DNA of 64,000 nucleotides from Pseudomonas sp. PH1b. Its GTDB lineage: Bacteria; Pseudomonadota; Gammaproteobacteria; Pseudomonadales; Pseudomonadaceae. Under the pieces are notes generated by a model. That model was not told the DNA's origin. It did no database searches and was given only the letters and a program-made list of their open reading frames with translations. The stretch is from NCBI RefSeq assembly GCF_000633395.1, contig NZ_AYMU01000005.1:1-64000 (forward strand). The letters run 5' to 3'. The position numbers and the translations under genes are program-made. Position 1 is the stretch's first letter, and every line of letters begins with the position of its first letter. Of the stretch, positions 44,007 through 52,147 are shown piece by piece.

Positions 44007-44757
44007 GCTGGGAAATGGACGGGTGGTGGTGCTGTCACCGCACCCGGACGATGGCGTCTGGTCCCTGGGTAGCGGCCTGGCGCGCTGGGCACCGCACCAG
44101 GACATCCAGCTGCTCAGCCTGTTTGCCGGCGACGCCGGAGCAGGGCTGATCCAGGCCCGTGCACCCGAGCAGCGCTGGCGCTGCTTTTCCACCCCTGGAC
44201 AACGTCGTGCAGAGGATCGGCGCGCCGCCACGATCCTCGGCTACGGCTGCTCGAACCTGGAGGCGGCGGATGGCGCGTTGCGCCTGGACCAGGCCGGAGG
44301 CTTTGCGCACGCCAGCCTGGCGTCACTGTTTCTGGACTCCACCCCGGCATCCTGGCCGGAGCCGGAGCCGGCCCTGGTGGCTGCGCTGCAAGGGTTTCTC
44401 CGGCCGCAGGATGTGGTCTGCGCGCCGCTGGCCATCGGTGCTCACGTCGATCATTGCCTGACCCATTGCCTGGCGCGCGGGCTGACCAATCGGCTGTACT
44501 TCTACAGCGAGTTTCCCTATGCCGATCAGATGTCGCAGCAGGCGCTGGAGCGGCATGTGCAGGCCTTGGGCCTGCAGCTGCAGGCCGAGGATATCGCCTG
44601 TTCATGGCCGGCGTGGCGCGATGCTGCGTTGTGCTACCGCTCCCAGGTCGTGATGCTGTTTGCCGGCCAGGGGCGTTTTCTCCAGGCCCTGCAGCGTCAC
44701 TGCCGGGTGCAGGGGGACACCGCGTTCTGCCGAATCTGGTCGACCCGGGCAATGTAG
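43996..44757 (+). CDS. PIG-L / LmbE family N-deacetylase (MitC-like class)
   Basis: The protein has 253 residues. ATG 43996 overlaps the preceding stop by 11 bases. The zinc-binding motif PHPDD (15-19) and late AHVDHCLTH supply the metal ligands of GlcNAc-type deacetylases (MshB, BshB, MitC). Such enzymes remove acetyl from N-acetylglucosamine conjugates. Its 3' end overlaps by 61 bases the 3' end of the GT2 gene on the other strand. Together they form the expected sugar transfer plus deacetylation pair of mitosane-, mycothiol- or bacillithiol-like pathways. Confidence 0.87.
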   Translation: MLGELGNGRVVVLSPHPDDGVWSLGSGLARWAPHQDIQLLSLFAGDAGAGLIQARAPEQRWRCFSTPGQRRAEDRRAATILGYGCSNLEAADGALRLDQAGGFAHASLASLFLDSTPASWPEPEPALVAALQGFLRPQDVVCAPLAIGAHVDHCLTHCLARGLTNRLYFYSEFPYADQMSQQALERHVQALGLQLQAEDIACSWPAWRDAALCYRSQVVMLFAGQGRFLQALQRHCRVQGDTAFCRIWSTRAM

Positions 44758-45569
44758 CGCTGCACCGAGCCGGTGGGCGAGAGCAGTTCATCCAGGGCCA
44801 GGGCCTCGGCAATCGGGGCCTGGGCCTGGAACAGTTGCAGGTTATGCCGGTGGTCCTCCCAGCGCTGGGGATTGTGATGGGACATGTGGTAGCCGCAGGC
44901 GCGGGGTTCCAGGCTCAGCCTGACCCCGGCCCGCCACAACCGGTAACCCAGGTCCAGGTCTTCCATGCCCCAGCGCCGGCCATAGGAGGCGTCGAACCCT
45001 CCGACCTGTCGCCAGGCGCTGCGGGACAGGGAAATATTTGCCCCGGCACAGGCCAGCCAGGGCCATTGGTTAGCCCGTGGATGTTCAGCGGCCTGCTCCA
45101 GGGGGTTGGCCAGGGTTCGCGCGCCTTGCGCTGTCCAGCGCCCGGCCAGCAGGTCTTCCACCAGGATCGGCGGGCAGCCGGCGGTGCCCAGGGCCGGATC
45201 GCTCACCGGGCCCAGGGCAATCAGCTCCCGTAGCCGGCCGTGTACCAGGCCTTCGCGTTCCTCCTGGGCCTGCAGGTGGGCCTCGAAGAAACCGTCCTGG
45301 ACCAGGATGTCATCGTCAAGAAACAGCAGTACCTCGCCCCCGGCGACACTGGCCCCGAGATTTCGCGCTGCGGCGCGCCCCAGGCCCGGCGAACGGACGA
45401 CCCGTGCGCCCGGCAAGGCGTCGATCAGGGCCAGTACAGCGGGTTGGGCGGCGTCGGCCACGATCACCGTCTCGAATCTGCAGCGCGTCTGCTGGCGCTG
45501 CAGGCTGGCCAGGGTCAGGCGCAGGCGTTCGGCCTTGGCATGCACCGGCATGATCACCGAAAGTTGCAT
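44697..45569 (-). CDS. Family 2 glycosyltransferase (MitB-like role proposed)
   Basis: This 290-residue cytoplasmic or peripheral protein has a GT-A fold: N-terminal LSVIMPVHAKAERLRLTLASL, nucleotide-sugar DxD-type LFLDDDILV, and the acceptor-site GGFDASYGRRWGMEDLDLGYRLW (ED motif). The start overlaps the MATE stop (TGATG), so it is coupled. It is the last gene of the reverse unit degT-gfo-mate-gt2. In mitomycin biosynthesis a glycosyltransferase (MitB) attaches GlcNAc to carrier-bound AHBA, and the present gene combination suggests the same; donor and acceptor are inferred. Confidence 0.87.
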   Translation of the reverse strand: MQLSVIMPVHAKAERLRLTLASLQRQQTRCRFETVIVADAAQPAVLALIDALPGARVVRSPGLGRAAARNLGASVAGGEVLLFLDDDILVQDGFFEAHLQAQEEREGLVHGRLRELIALGPVSDPALGTAGCPPILVEDLLAGRWTAQGARTLANPLEQAAEHPRANQWPWLACAGANISLSRSAWRQVGGFDASYGRRWGMEDLDLGYRLWRAGVRLSLEPRACGYHMSHHNPQRWEDHRHNLQLFQAQAPIAEALALDELLSPTGSVQRYIARVDQIRQNAVSPCTRQ

Positions 45570-46948
45570 CAGGCACCCTCGTCGCGCAGGCTGGCGGCGG
45601 GGCCGGCCTGGCCGGGCTGTTGATTGAGCTGGTGGTGACGCTGGGTCATCAGTACCGCGGCGACCAGGTTGCCAACCAGCATGGCTTCCACCAGGCCATT
45701 GAGGCCGCGTTGCCAGTGCAGGGTCAGCAGCCAGCCCAGGGGCACCATCAGCAGCAGGTAGGCAATGGCATGGATCAGGGTCGGCGCCAGGGCGTCTTCG
45801 CGGCCGCGCAGGGCATTGGACATGATCCCCTGCCAGGCATCCAGAGGCAGCGCCAGAGCCAACAGCAGCATGCTCGGCAGGGCCACGGCCAACAGCTGCG
45901 AGTCATGGCTGTATTGCCCCAGCAAAGGGCCCGGCAGGACCGCCAGGACCAAGGCGCAGAGCGAACTCAGGGACACCCCCAGCAGCAGGCCGGCGCGGGT
46001 TGACAGCCTGATGTCCGCCAGGTCGCGGTTGCCATGGGCCATGCCCACCTGGATCGAGGTGGCAAAGCCGATCCCCATGGGGATCATGAACAGGATCGAA
46101 CGGATGTTGACCAGCACCGCGCAGGCGGCGGCGATCAGCGGCGAGGCCACGCCGGCCATGACCGCGATGAGCATGAAGGCCAGGGCCTCGATGCCGAAGC
46201 TCAAGCCACCGCCGTAACCGATGCGGCGTTGCATCTGCCATTGCGGCCAGGCCCAGGCAAAGCGCTGGTTGATCCCGAAGTCGGCCCGGTCAGCCATGAT
46301 CCGGTGCACATACAGCACGATCGCCAGGGCCATCAACAGGCGGACAATGGTGGTGCACCAGGCCGAGCCCAGGGCCCCCATTTCCGGCAGGCCGAACTCG
46401 CCGTAGACCATGGCATAGCACAGCACCGCGTTGACCAGGTTGCCGCCCAGGATCACCAGGGTGGCGGGCATGGGCCGGGAGATGCCCTCGAGGAAAAACG
46501 AGTAGGCGATATAGATCAGGATCGCCGGCAACCCCAGCGCCACGATCACCATCAGTTCGGCAATGGCCGCGGCCAGTTCCGCCTGCACCCCGAACCGTGC
46601 GAGCAAGGGCAGGCTGGCGACACTGGCCAGGGCGCAGGCCAGCCCTAGGCCGATGGCCTGGACGATCCCGCGCTGGGCGGCCAGGCCGGCGGCGCGCGGG
46701 TCCTGCTGGCCGATGGCGATCGAGCCCATGACCAGGATGCCGAACAGCAACCCCGCGGCAATCAGCATGTAGGTGTCGGCAATGGCGTGGGTGATAGAGA
46801 TGGCTGCCAGCGACTCGGTGGCGTAGCGCCCAACCATGATGGTGTCCACCAGGGACAGCAGCAGGAAGCCGATGCGCGACACGACAATCGGTCCTGACAG
46901 TTTGGAAAGCTGCAGCAACTTGTCTTTGAGCAATGTGGAACTGGCCAT
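45569..46948 (-). CDS. MATE family multidrug/toxin efflux carrier
   Basis: This 459-residue inner-membrane protein has about 12 hydrophobic helices. The first (SGPIVVSRIGFLLLSLVDTIMVGRY) contains the MATE signature around DTIMVGR. The start is at ATG 46948 with AGGAG eight bases upstream; an in-frame start at 46984 would overlap the preceding gene. MATE carriers expel cationic, often aromatic drugs by Na+ or H+ antiport. Between the sugar-aminating and glycosylation genes of the cluster, product efflux and self-protection are the likely roles. Confidence 0.9.
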   Translation of the reverse strand: MASSTLLKDKLLQLSKLSGPIVVSRIGFLLLSLVDTIMVGRYATESLAAISITHAIADTYMLIAAGLLFGILVMGSIAIGQQDPRAAGLAAQRGIVQAIGLGLACALASVASLPLLARFGVQAELAAAIAELMVIVALGLPAILIYIAYSFFLEGISRPMPATLVILGGNLVNAVLCYAMVYGEFGLPEMGALGSAWCTTIVRLLMALAIVLYVHRIMADRADFGINQRFAWAWPQWQMQRRIGYGGGLSFGIEALAFMLIAVMAGVASPLIAAACAVLVNIRSILFMIPMGIGFATSIQVGMAHGNRDLADIRLSTRAGLLLGVSLSSLCALVLAVLPGPLLGQYSHDSQLLAVALPSMLLLALALPLDAWQGIMSNALRGREDALAPTLIHAIAYLLLMVPLGWLLTLHWQRGLNGLVEAMLVGNLVAAVLMTQRHHQLNQQPGQAGPAASLRDEGA

Positions 46949-46976
46949 GGGAGCGGCTCCTGGCTGCGGCGTGGGG

Positions 46977-48065
46977 TCAGTCACCTGACCGCGCGCCGCA
47001 GGATGGCGTGAGATGGGGGTAGAGGGAGGACATCGCCGAGGCCAGCGAGCGCAGCTTGCGGTACTCGAGTTCGCGGCTCTGCGGACAAGTGCCCAGGCGG
47101 GCGATACGGCTGCCGAGGAAATCCCGGTAGGGCGCGAGGTTGTCCTCGGCGGTGAAGGCCAGTGGGGTCTGGGTGCCGTTCGCGGTCAGCATCAGGCTGG
47201 GCTGTTGAATGCGGTTCTGGCTGAAGCCGAAGGTGGTGCGCAGGCAGAGTTCGCCGGCACTGCCGTAGAGGGTGATGCGGGTTTCATCACGCTCCTGGTG
47301 GCAGGCCCAGGCGGTGCTCATGCGCACCAGCGTACCGCCCCGGGCCTGCAGGCAACTGAATGACTGCGACTCGACTTCGACGATGCCGATCTGCCCCGGG
47401 TCCTGGTCGGCGCGCCAACTGGCCTGGTGCCGACCTTCATCGGCCGTCGCCGGCACGTGGTTGCACAAGGCGGCCTCGATCAGCGGATAGTCCAGTGCGT
47501 GCAGGGCCACTTCCAGCAGGTGCCAGCCCAGGTCCGCACCCGAGCCGGCCAGTGCCTGGCGGGCCTGGGTGAACCAGGAACCCGGGCGTGGCACCCCGTG
47601 CCTGCGGCGCCAGCTGACATCGATGCAGTGCACGTTGCCCACGGCGCCCTCGGCCAGCGCCGCAACCATGGCCCGGACATCGCTGCGGTGAGCCGCCGCG
47701 GCGCTGACCAGGAGATCGGCACCGGTTTCACGGCTACGTTGGATCAGCTGCTCGGCCTCCTCGGAGGACAGGCAGGCGGGTTTTTCCAGGATCACGTGCA
47801 GACCCTGGTCCATGGCTCTCAAGGCTTGCTGCACGTGATGCACGTTGGGCGAGCAGATCAGGGCCAGGTTGCAGCCCTGCAACGCCTGGTCGCTCATGCA
47901 GCGATGCCAGCGCGGGCCAGGCGACAGGGCTGGGAAAGCCTCGCCCGCATCGGCCTGGGGATCGATCACCGAGACAATCTGCGCGTGGTGCTGCACCAGC
48001 AGTGGTGCCCAGATGTTGCGCACCACCCAGCCGGCCCCGACGAGGGCGACGCGGGGCTTGATCAT
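46977..48065 (-). CDS. Gfo/Idh/MocA oxidoreductase (RifL-like)
   Basis: This 362-residue enzyme has ATG 48065 overlapping the aminotransferase stop. N-terminal NAD(P)-binding is seen in VALVGAGWVVRNIWAPLL; LICSPNVHHVQQALRAMDQGLHVILEKPACLSSEEAE is the family's EKP region with the catalytic Lys, followed by the Gfo/Idh C-terminal sheet domain. RifL-type enzymes oxidise C3 of a glucose unit for RifK-type transamination on the way to kanosamine and AHBA; NtdC is a parallel in B. subtilis kanosamine formation. Pairing with the RifK-like gene here strongly suggests the same 3-oxidation/amination step. Confidence 0.87.
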   Translation of the reverse strand: MIKPRVALVGAGWVVRNIWAPLLVQHHAQIVSVIDPQADAGEAFPALSPGPRWHRCMSDQALQGCNLALICSPNVHHVQQALRAMDQGLHVILEKPACLSSEEAEQLIQRSRETGADLLVSAAAAHRSDVRAMVAALAEGAVGNVHCIDVSWRRRHGVPRPGSWFTQARQALAGSGADLGWHLLEVALHALDYPLIEAALCNHVPATADEGRHQASWRADQDPGQIGIVEVESQSFSCLQARGGTLVRMSTAWACHQERDETRITLYGSAGELCLRTTFGFSQNRIQQPSLMLTANGTQTPLAFTAEDNLAPYRDFLGSRIARLGTCPQSRELEYRKLRSLASAMSSLYPHLTPSCGARSGD

Positions 48066-49270
48066 CGTTCGCCGGCCAGGTGCTGGTGGACCTTGGCGAT
48101 GGCCGTGGCGATGTCCAGGGTGTCCTGTTCGTTGCCGAGCAGGGCGCGGTGGTGGATCCAGATGCCCCGCTGGGCAATGTGCTCGGTCACCGGGCAGGCG
48201 GCGATGCACTGGGCCAGGTCCTGGCGGGTGGGGGCGGGCGCCTGCCAGAAACTGGGAATGCGGTACAGCGCCTGATAGGCGCGGAACGCCGGGATGCCTT
48301 CGGCCACCAGGCAGTCCACCACCTGGTTGCGATCCAGCACGCGCTGGCCCGGGAGGTCGTTGAGGGTGAACAGGAACATGTAGTAGGGATGGGTGTGGGC
48401 GTCCCGGGTACGTACCTGCGCGCAGACCAGTCCCTGGCGGGCCAGTGTTTCGCTGAGGAGGTGGGCGTTGTGCTGGCGCACGCGAGTCTGTTGCTCCAGG
48501 CGCGAAAGCTGGGCCCCGAGCACCGCGGCGCTGAACTCGCTCAACCGGGCGTTGGTGCCCACCACGGTGTGCTGATAACTGCGATCACCCAGCGGGCGCC
48601 CGCAATTGCCGTACAGGAAGACCTTCTCGCGCAGCTCTTCATTGGGGCACAGGACCAGGCCGCCTTCACCGGCGGTCATCAGTTTGAAGTTCTGGAAGCT
48701 GAAGCAGGCCAGGGAGCCATATTCGCCAATCCCGGTGTCTGCGTGACCACGCGCGCCGTGGGCGTGGGCGGCGTCCTGGATGATCACCAATTGATGCTGG
48801 TCGGCGATTCTCGACAGGCTGAGCATGTCGCACATGTGCCCGGCCATGTGTACCGGGATGATCGCCCGGGTGCGGGGGCCGATATTGGCCAGCACGGCGG
48901 CCGGATCGATGCACAGAGTGTCGGGCAGTACATCTACGGCAATTGCCGTGGCGCCGATGCGCTGGCAAGCCATCGAGGTGGAGATGAAGGTGAAGGCCGG
49001 CACTATGACCTCGTCACCGGCACCGATGCCCGCAGCTTGCAGGGCGATTTCAATTGCTACCGTGCCGTTGCTCACGGCAAAGGCCGAATGGGCGCCGTGC
49101 AACTGCGCGAAGGCCTGCTCGAAGTCCAGGTTCTCGCGGCCTTGCATGCGCCACCACTGGCCCTGGTGCAGGCTGCGCAGCAGAGCGCTTTCTTCTTCGG
49201 CGCCAAACTGTGGCCAAGCGGGATAAGGGGTTTGTCGAACAGGGGTACCGCCATCAATAGCCAGGGTCAT
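48062..49270 (-). CDS. DegT/DnrJ/EryC1 aminotransferase, AHBA synthase (RifK/MitA)-like
   Basis: The protein has 402 residues from ATG 49270 (AAGGGA eight bases upstream). The sequence follows AHBA synthase closely by memory: AWPQFGAEEE, LHQGQWWRM (residues 35-42), IVPAFTFISTSMACQRIGA, IIPVHMAGHM, QDAAHAHGAR (PLP Asp166), FSFQNFKLMTAGEGG (PLP Lys196), YGNCGRP and a C-terminal IWIHHRALLG. In rifamycin-type pathways this protein both aminates a 3-keto-glucose unit and aromatises aminoDHS to AHBA. A kanosamine-only aminotransferase (NtdA) is the alternative, but the GQWWRM and HHR segments favour AHBA synthase. It is the first gene of the reverse unit. Confidence 0.85.
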   Translation of the reverse strand: MTLAIDGGTPVRQTPYPAWPQFGAEEESALLRSLHQGQWWRMQGRENLDFEQAFAQLHGAHSAFAVSNGTVAIEIALQAAGIGAGDEVIVPAFTFISTSMACQRIGATAIAVDVLPDTLCIDPAAVLANIGPRTRAIIPVHMAGHMCDMLSLSRIADQHQLVIIQDAAHAHGARGHADTGIGEYGSLACFSFQNFKLMTAGEGGLVLCPNEELREKVFLYGNCGRPLGDRSYQHTVVGTNARLSEFSAAVLGAQLSRLEQQTRVRQHNAHLLSETLARQGLVCAQVRTRDAHTHPYYMFLFTLNDLPGQRVLDRNQVVDCLVAEGIPAFRAYQALYRIPSFWQAPAPTRQDLAQCIAACPVTEHIAQRGIWIHHRALLGNEQDTLDIATAIAKVHQHLAGER

Positions 49271-49884
49271 ACATCCATTCCCTTGGAGAGGTTGCTGAAT
49301 CAACAGGCAAGCAGAGTTTTACCGAGATGTTTCGGAAAGAACTCCGGTGTTTAAAGTGTTATGCCTGAAGTTGTATTTGGGTGTCGGATTTGTCGCACTG
49401 CAGGTTCTGTTGTTTCTGAGTGGTGGTTCTGTAGTTGTTACTTTCAGAACCGTCGTGAAGATAACACGGGATTAAAATCCGAATGCAAGGTTATTTTTAG
49501 CAATGCTTTGTAATATTGTGAAATACTCTCCGAGTTGCAGTTGTCGTGTTCGGGTTAATCCCTGTGTTAAAAATTCGCAAATAGCTGATTCGCTCTGAAG
49601 GCCCCGGTTTCAATGGGTTTGTGAGGGGTTGGCAGCGGGCGTGAGCGCGCTTTATAAAAATAGCTGACGTCAAGAAAGTGTCATTTCATATCTGGGATTC
49701 TCAATGTAACTCTCCTTTTTAATTAAAGGGGTTGTTTGTATCCGGCTGCCTTTTATTTGCTTTCTTGACGGGGTGGTATTCGCGACATTGCAAAGCGATT
49801 GTCACTTTGCGGTCATGTCTAAGTGTTGGTCCGGCATGCACTAAGTTTGCCGGAGTCAGGGATGATAAGAGGCTAATTGATATT
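49271..49884. promoter_or_regulatory. Divergent control region between the AHBA-synthase-like gene and the second AlkP-like gene
   Basis: This is about 614 bases with no gene and markedly low G+C from 49360 onward, unlike the surrounding genes. It must carry promoters for the reverse sugar/AHBA unit and the forward 49885-54592 unit. It contains a repeated GGTTCTG element (listed separately) and the small palindrome GGATTAAAATCC at 49469-49480. I do not see a confident sigma-70 pair. No cluster regulator is encoded nearby. Confidence 0.6.
49403..49451. promoter_or_regulatory. Operator-like repeats GGTTCTG ... GGTTCTG ... CAGAACC
   Basis: GGTTCTG occurs at 49403-49409 and again at 49425-49431, exactly 22 bases apart (two helical turns). 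Its reverse complement CAGAACC lies at 49445-49451, so the second and third copies form an inverted repeat with a 13-base spacer. This geometry fits a dimeric or cooperative regulator site about 130-180 bases upstream of the AHBA-synthase-like gene. The binding protein is unknown. Confidence 0.4.
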
Positions 49885-51168
49885 ATGAAGACATTAGTTG
49901 TCATTGCCGAAGGGATGGATCCGCTGGTACTGGAGTCCGAAGTTGCCAAAGGCCGGCTTCCATGGTTCTCGCAGCGCCTTGGCGCGCGCTCTTATCGACA
50001 TTTGAATTGTGGGCCGGTGCCGTACGAACCGAGCAATCTGGCCACCGCGTTCTCAGGGGTCAACCCGGGACGCCATGGCTGTTTTTCCTATTGGAGCGCC
50101 CACAGTTCGGGGGAAATTCCACGGATTCTCGAAACCACCGATGTCATGGCCACACGGCTGTGGGAGTGGCCGGAAATGGCCGGCCAGCGCTTTGCCGTGA
50201 TCAATGTGCAGCTCACTCATCCGCCGCAGCCGCTCAATGGCACGCTGATCACCTACCCGATGCACAACTCGATGAATACCAGCCACCCGCGCAGCCTGCT
50301 GCGTGACCTGAATGCCCAGGGGGTGCGCTATGCCCATGACGTGTCGCTGTTCTACACCGGGCAGCCCTTCGACGAGTTTGCGGCCCAGGCCTTCCGGATT
50401 GCCGAGCATCAGCTCGACAGCGCCATGGCGCTTGCGCAAGAGGCGGATGTGATGATCGTCAACCTGACCCTGGCTGATCGCCTGTCCCATTTTCTGTGGT
50501 ACGAAATGCTCGACCCCGAGCCCGCGCAGCGCCCGCAGATTCTGCAGGCCTATGACTTCATCGACCGTGCCTGTGAGCGTCTGCAGTCCCTGGCCCCGGA
50601 GTCGATGCTGGTGTTTTCCGAAATGGGCTTCGGCGAGCTGGCGGGGTTCTTTTCCATTGACCAGCACTTGCGGGCCGCGGGCCTGCAAGTGCTCGACGAG
50701 CAAGGGCAGGTTGATCTCCAGCGCAGCGTTGCCCTGGAGACGGTGCAAGGTTCCCATGGGGTCATGCTCTGCGCCGACCTGTGCAATGAAGGACGCGCCA
50801 GCGCCGCCCAGCGCCAGGCGGTGATGCAATGCCTGAGCGATATCCGCTTTGCAGACGGGCAACCGGCGCTGGCCAGCGTTCGCCATCGAGAGGAGGTGTA
50901 CCAGGGGCCCCATACCCATCGTGCCCCGAGCCTGATCGTGACCCCGGCGGATCCCACGCGCCCGCCTTTGGGCGACCCACGCTGGGCCAATCACGTCCGA
51001 CGCACCACGCAGTCGGGATGGCATCGCGATTGCGGCTTCGTGCTGCTGGACGGGGCCAGGATCAAGGCCGCTCCGGGGCCCCTCGAGTTGCAGCAGATCG
51101 CCCCGACCATCGCCGGGCTGAGCGGTTGCCAGGCTGCTGCTCAATGTGAAATGACGAGCTTCGCATGA
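49885..51168 (+). CDS. Degenerate AlkP/NPP-superfamily paralogue, probably catalytically inactive
   Basis: The protein has 427 residues from ATG 49885. It aligns along its length with the AlkP-like protein at 18194 (FSGVNPGRHGCFSYWSAHS versus FTGVSPGEHGIYQFWSTQS). Some metal-site residues persist: D12, D198 and H202 (ADRLSH), and H380 (GWHRDCG). However, the nucleophile Thr is replaced by E48 (PYEPSN), and the metal-binding SDHG is SEMG (E246-M247). It therefore should not hydrolyse esters the usual way and may bind the product or partner the active paralogue. It starts the right-hand forward unit; the next gene overlaps its stop. Confidence 0.8.
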   Translation: MKTLVVIAEGMDPLVLESEVAKGRLPWFSQRLGARSYRHLNCGPVPYEPSNLATAFSGVNPGRHGCFSYWSAHSSGEIPRILETTDVMATRLWEWPEMAGQRFAVINVQLTHPPQPLNGTLITYPMHNSMNTSHPRSLLRDLNAQGVRYAHDVSLFYTGQPFDEFAAQAFRIAEHQLDSAMALAQEADVMIVNLTLADRLSHFLWYEMLDPEPAQRPQILQAYDFIDRACERLQSLAPESMLVFSEMGFGELAGFFSIDQHLRAAGLQVLDEQGQVDLQRSVALETVQGSHGVMLCADLCNEGRASAAQRQAVMQCLSDIRFADGQPALASVRHREEVYQGPHTHRAPSLIVTPADPTRPPLGDPRWANHVRRTTQSGWHRDCGFVLLDGARIKAAPGPLELQQIAPTIAGLSGCQAAAQCEMTSFA

Positions 51169-52124
51169 CCCGCCCGGCGCTTGTTCGGCAGCCGTTGGCG
51201 CATGCCGTTCTCGATAACCTGGGCAAGGTCGAGGATCACCATCGCCGGTTCAGCGTGGCGGCGGGGGAGGCGGGACTCTACGGTTTTGTCGACAGTGATC
51301 TGGCGGCGCTGAAATCCATCGGCCTGGCCTCGCGTCTTCAGGAGCACGGGGAGTACTTCGACCCCGATGACCTGTACAGCCTGTCCTTGCACCTGCGCTT
51401 GCCATCGCTGCACAAACTGGCCATGCGCAGCTGGGCTGCCGCCTTTCGCCAATCCGATCGCCAGCGGCAGGTCGAACTGGTGTACGCGCTCAACGAGAAA
51501 GACCCGCCCCAGGGACCGATCCAGGTGCTGACTGCAGCGGAGCGCCTGTGTGTGCTGCAGGCACCGCAGGGCGGTGACTTCTACCGCCAAAACCTAGTCA
51601 TACCGGGCCGAATATTGCTCCTGCCGAGCCCGTTTCGGGAGTTGGTCGAAGAAGTCAGCGCCGACATGCAGTTCTACATGCTGCATGACGGAGTTCGTTG
51701 GGATCTTGAATTCATGAGCCGGCACAAGCTGGCCGAATGCGGTGGCTTCTCGAAATTGCTGGTCGAGCGGGCCAAGGCACTTGGCTTGCCTGCCAGGCAG
51801 GTCTTCGGCCTGCTGCTCAGTTCCCCCTATGCCACCGGCCATTACTGGGCCGAGCTGCAGATCTGTGGCGAGTGGATTGCCGTAGACCCCTTGATGATCC
51901 GCCTGCTGTCACAGCAGGCGGGGCTTTCCTGTGGTCAGTGGCCGCTGCACAGGTCGCCGCTGGGCGCTCTGTTGAGGCTATGCGTGGTCGAGACCTATGA
52001 CCACAACGGAGCGCCCTGTTTGAGCTGCTTCGAAGACAAGTACTTTCGCCAGCTCCCTGTGGCGACGGCAGGAACCATGCAGTACCGGGTGTCATACAGG
52101 GTAGCGGTTCAGCTGCCTGATTAA
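51165..52124 (+). CDS. Transglutaminase-like cysteine enzyme
   Basis: This 319-residue protein overlaps the previous stop (ATGA). The N-terminal ~160 residues are unfamiliar. The C-terminal half shows a papain/transglutaminase-like arrangement: C192 in AECGGFSKLLVERAKALGLPAR, H226 in TGHYWAELQI, and D241 in GEWIAVDP. Such domains form or cleave amide bonds through an acyl-enzyme on cysteine (as in arylamine N-acetyltransferase-like or amide synthase-like systems). In AHBA-derived ansamycins an NAT-like amide synthase releases the chain, but this protein is not obviously of that family. An amide-forming or amide-cleaving step on the product is a possibility. Confidence 0.65.
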   Translation: MTRPALVRQPLAHAVLDNLGKVEDHHRRFSVAAGEAGLYGFVDSDLAALKSIGLASRLQEHGEYFDPDDLYSLSLHLRLPSLHKLAMRSWAAAFRQSDRQRQVELVYALNEKDPPQGPIQVLTAAERLCVLQAPQGGDFYRQNLVIPGRILLLPSPFRELVEEVSADMQFYMLHDGVRWDLEFMSRHKLAECGGFSKLLVERAKALGLPARQVFGLLLSSPYATGHYWAELQICGEWIAVDPLMIRLLSQQAGLSCGQWPLHRSPLGALLRLCVVETYDHNGAPCLSCFEDKYFRQLPVATAGTMQYRVSYRVAVQLPD

Positions 52125-52147
52125 TTCGATCGCAGATAGGGAAAATC

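Noticed and set aside
46977..49270. Simple O-antigen or kanosamine operon interpretation of the Gfo/Idh plus DegT pair
   Set aside because: No nucleotide-sugar synthesis or polysaccharide genes are nearby, and the DegT protein carries AHBA-synthase-like segments; a kanosamine-only endpoint remains possible and is noted as the alternative.
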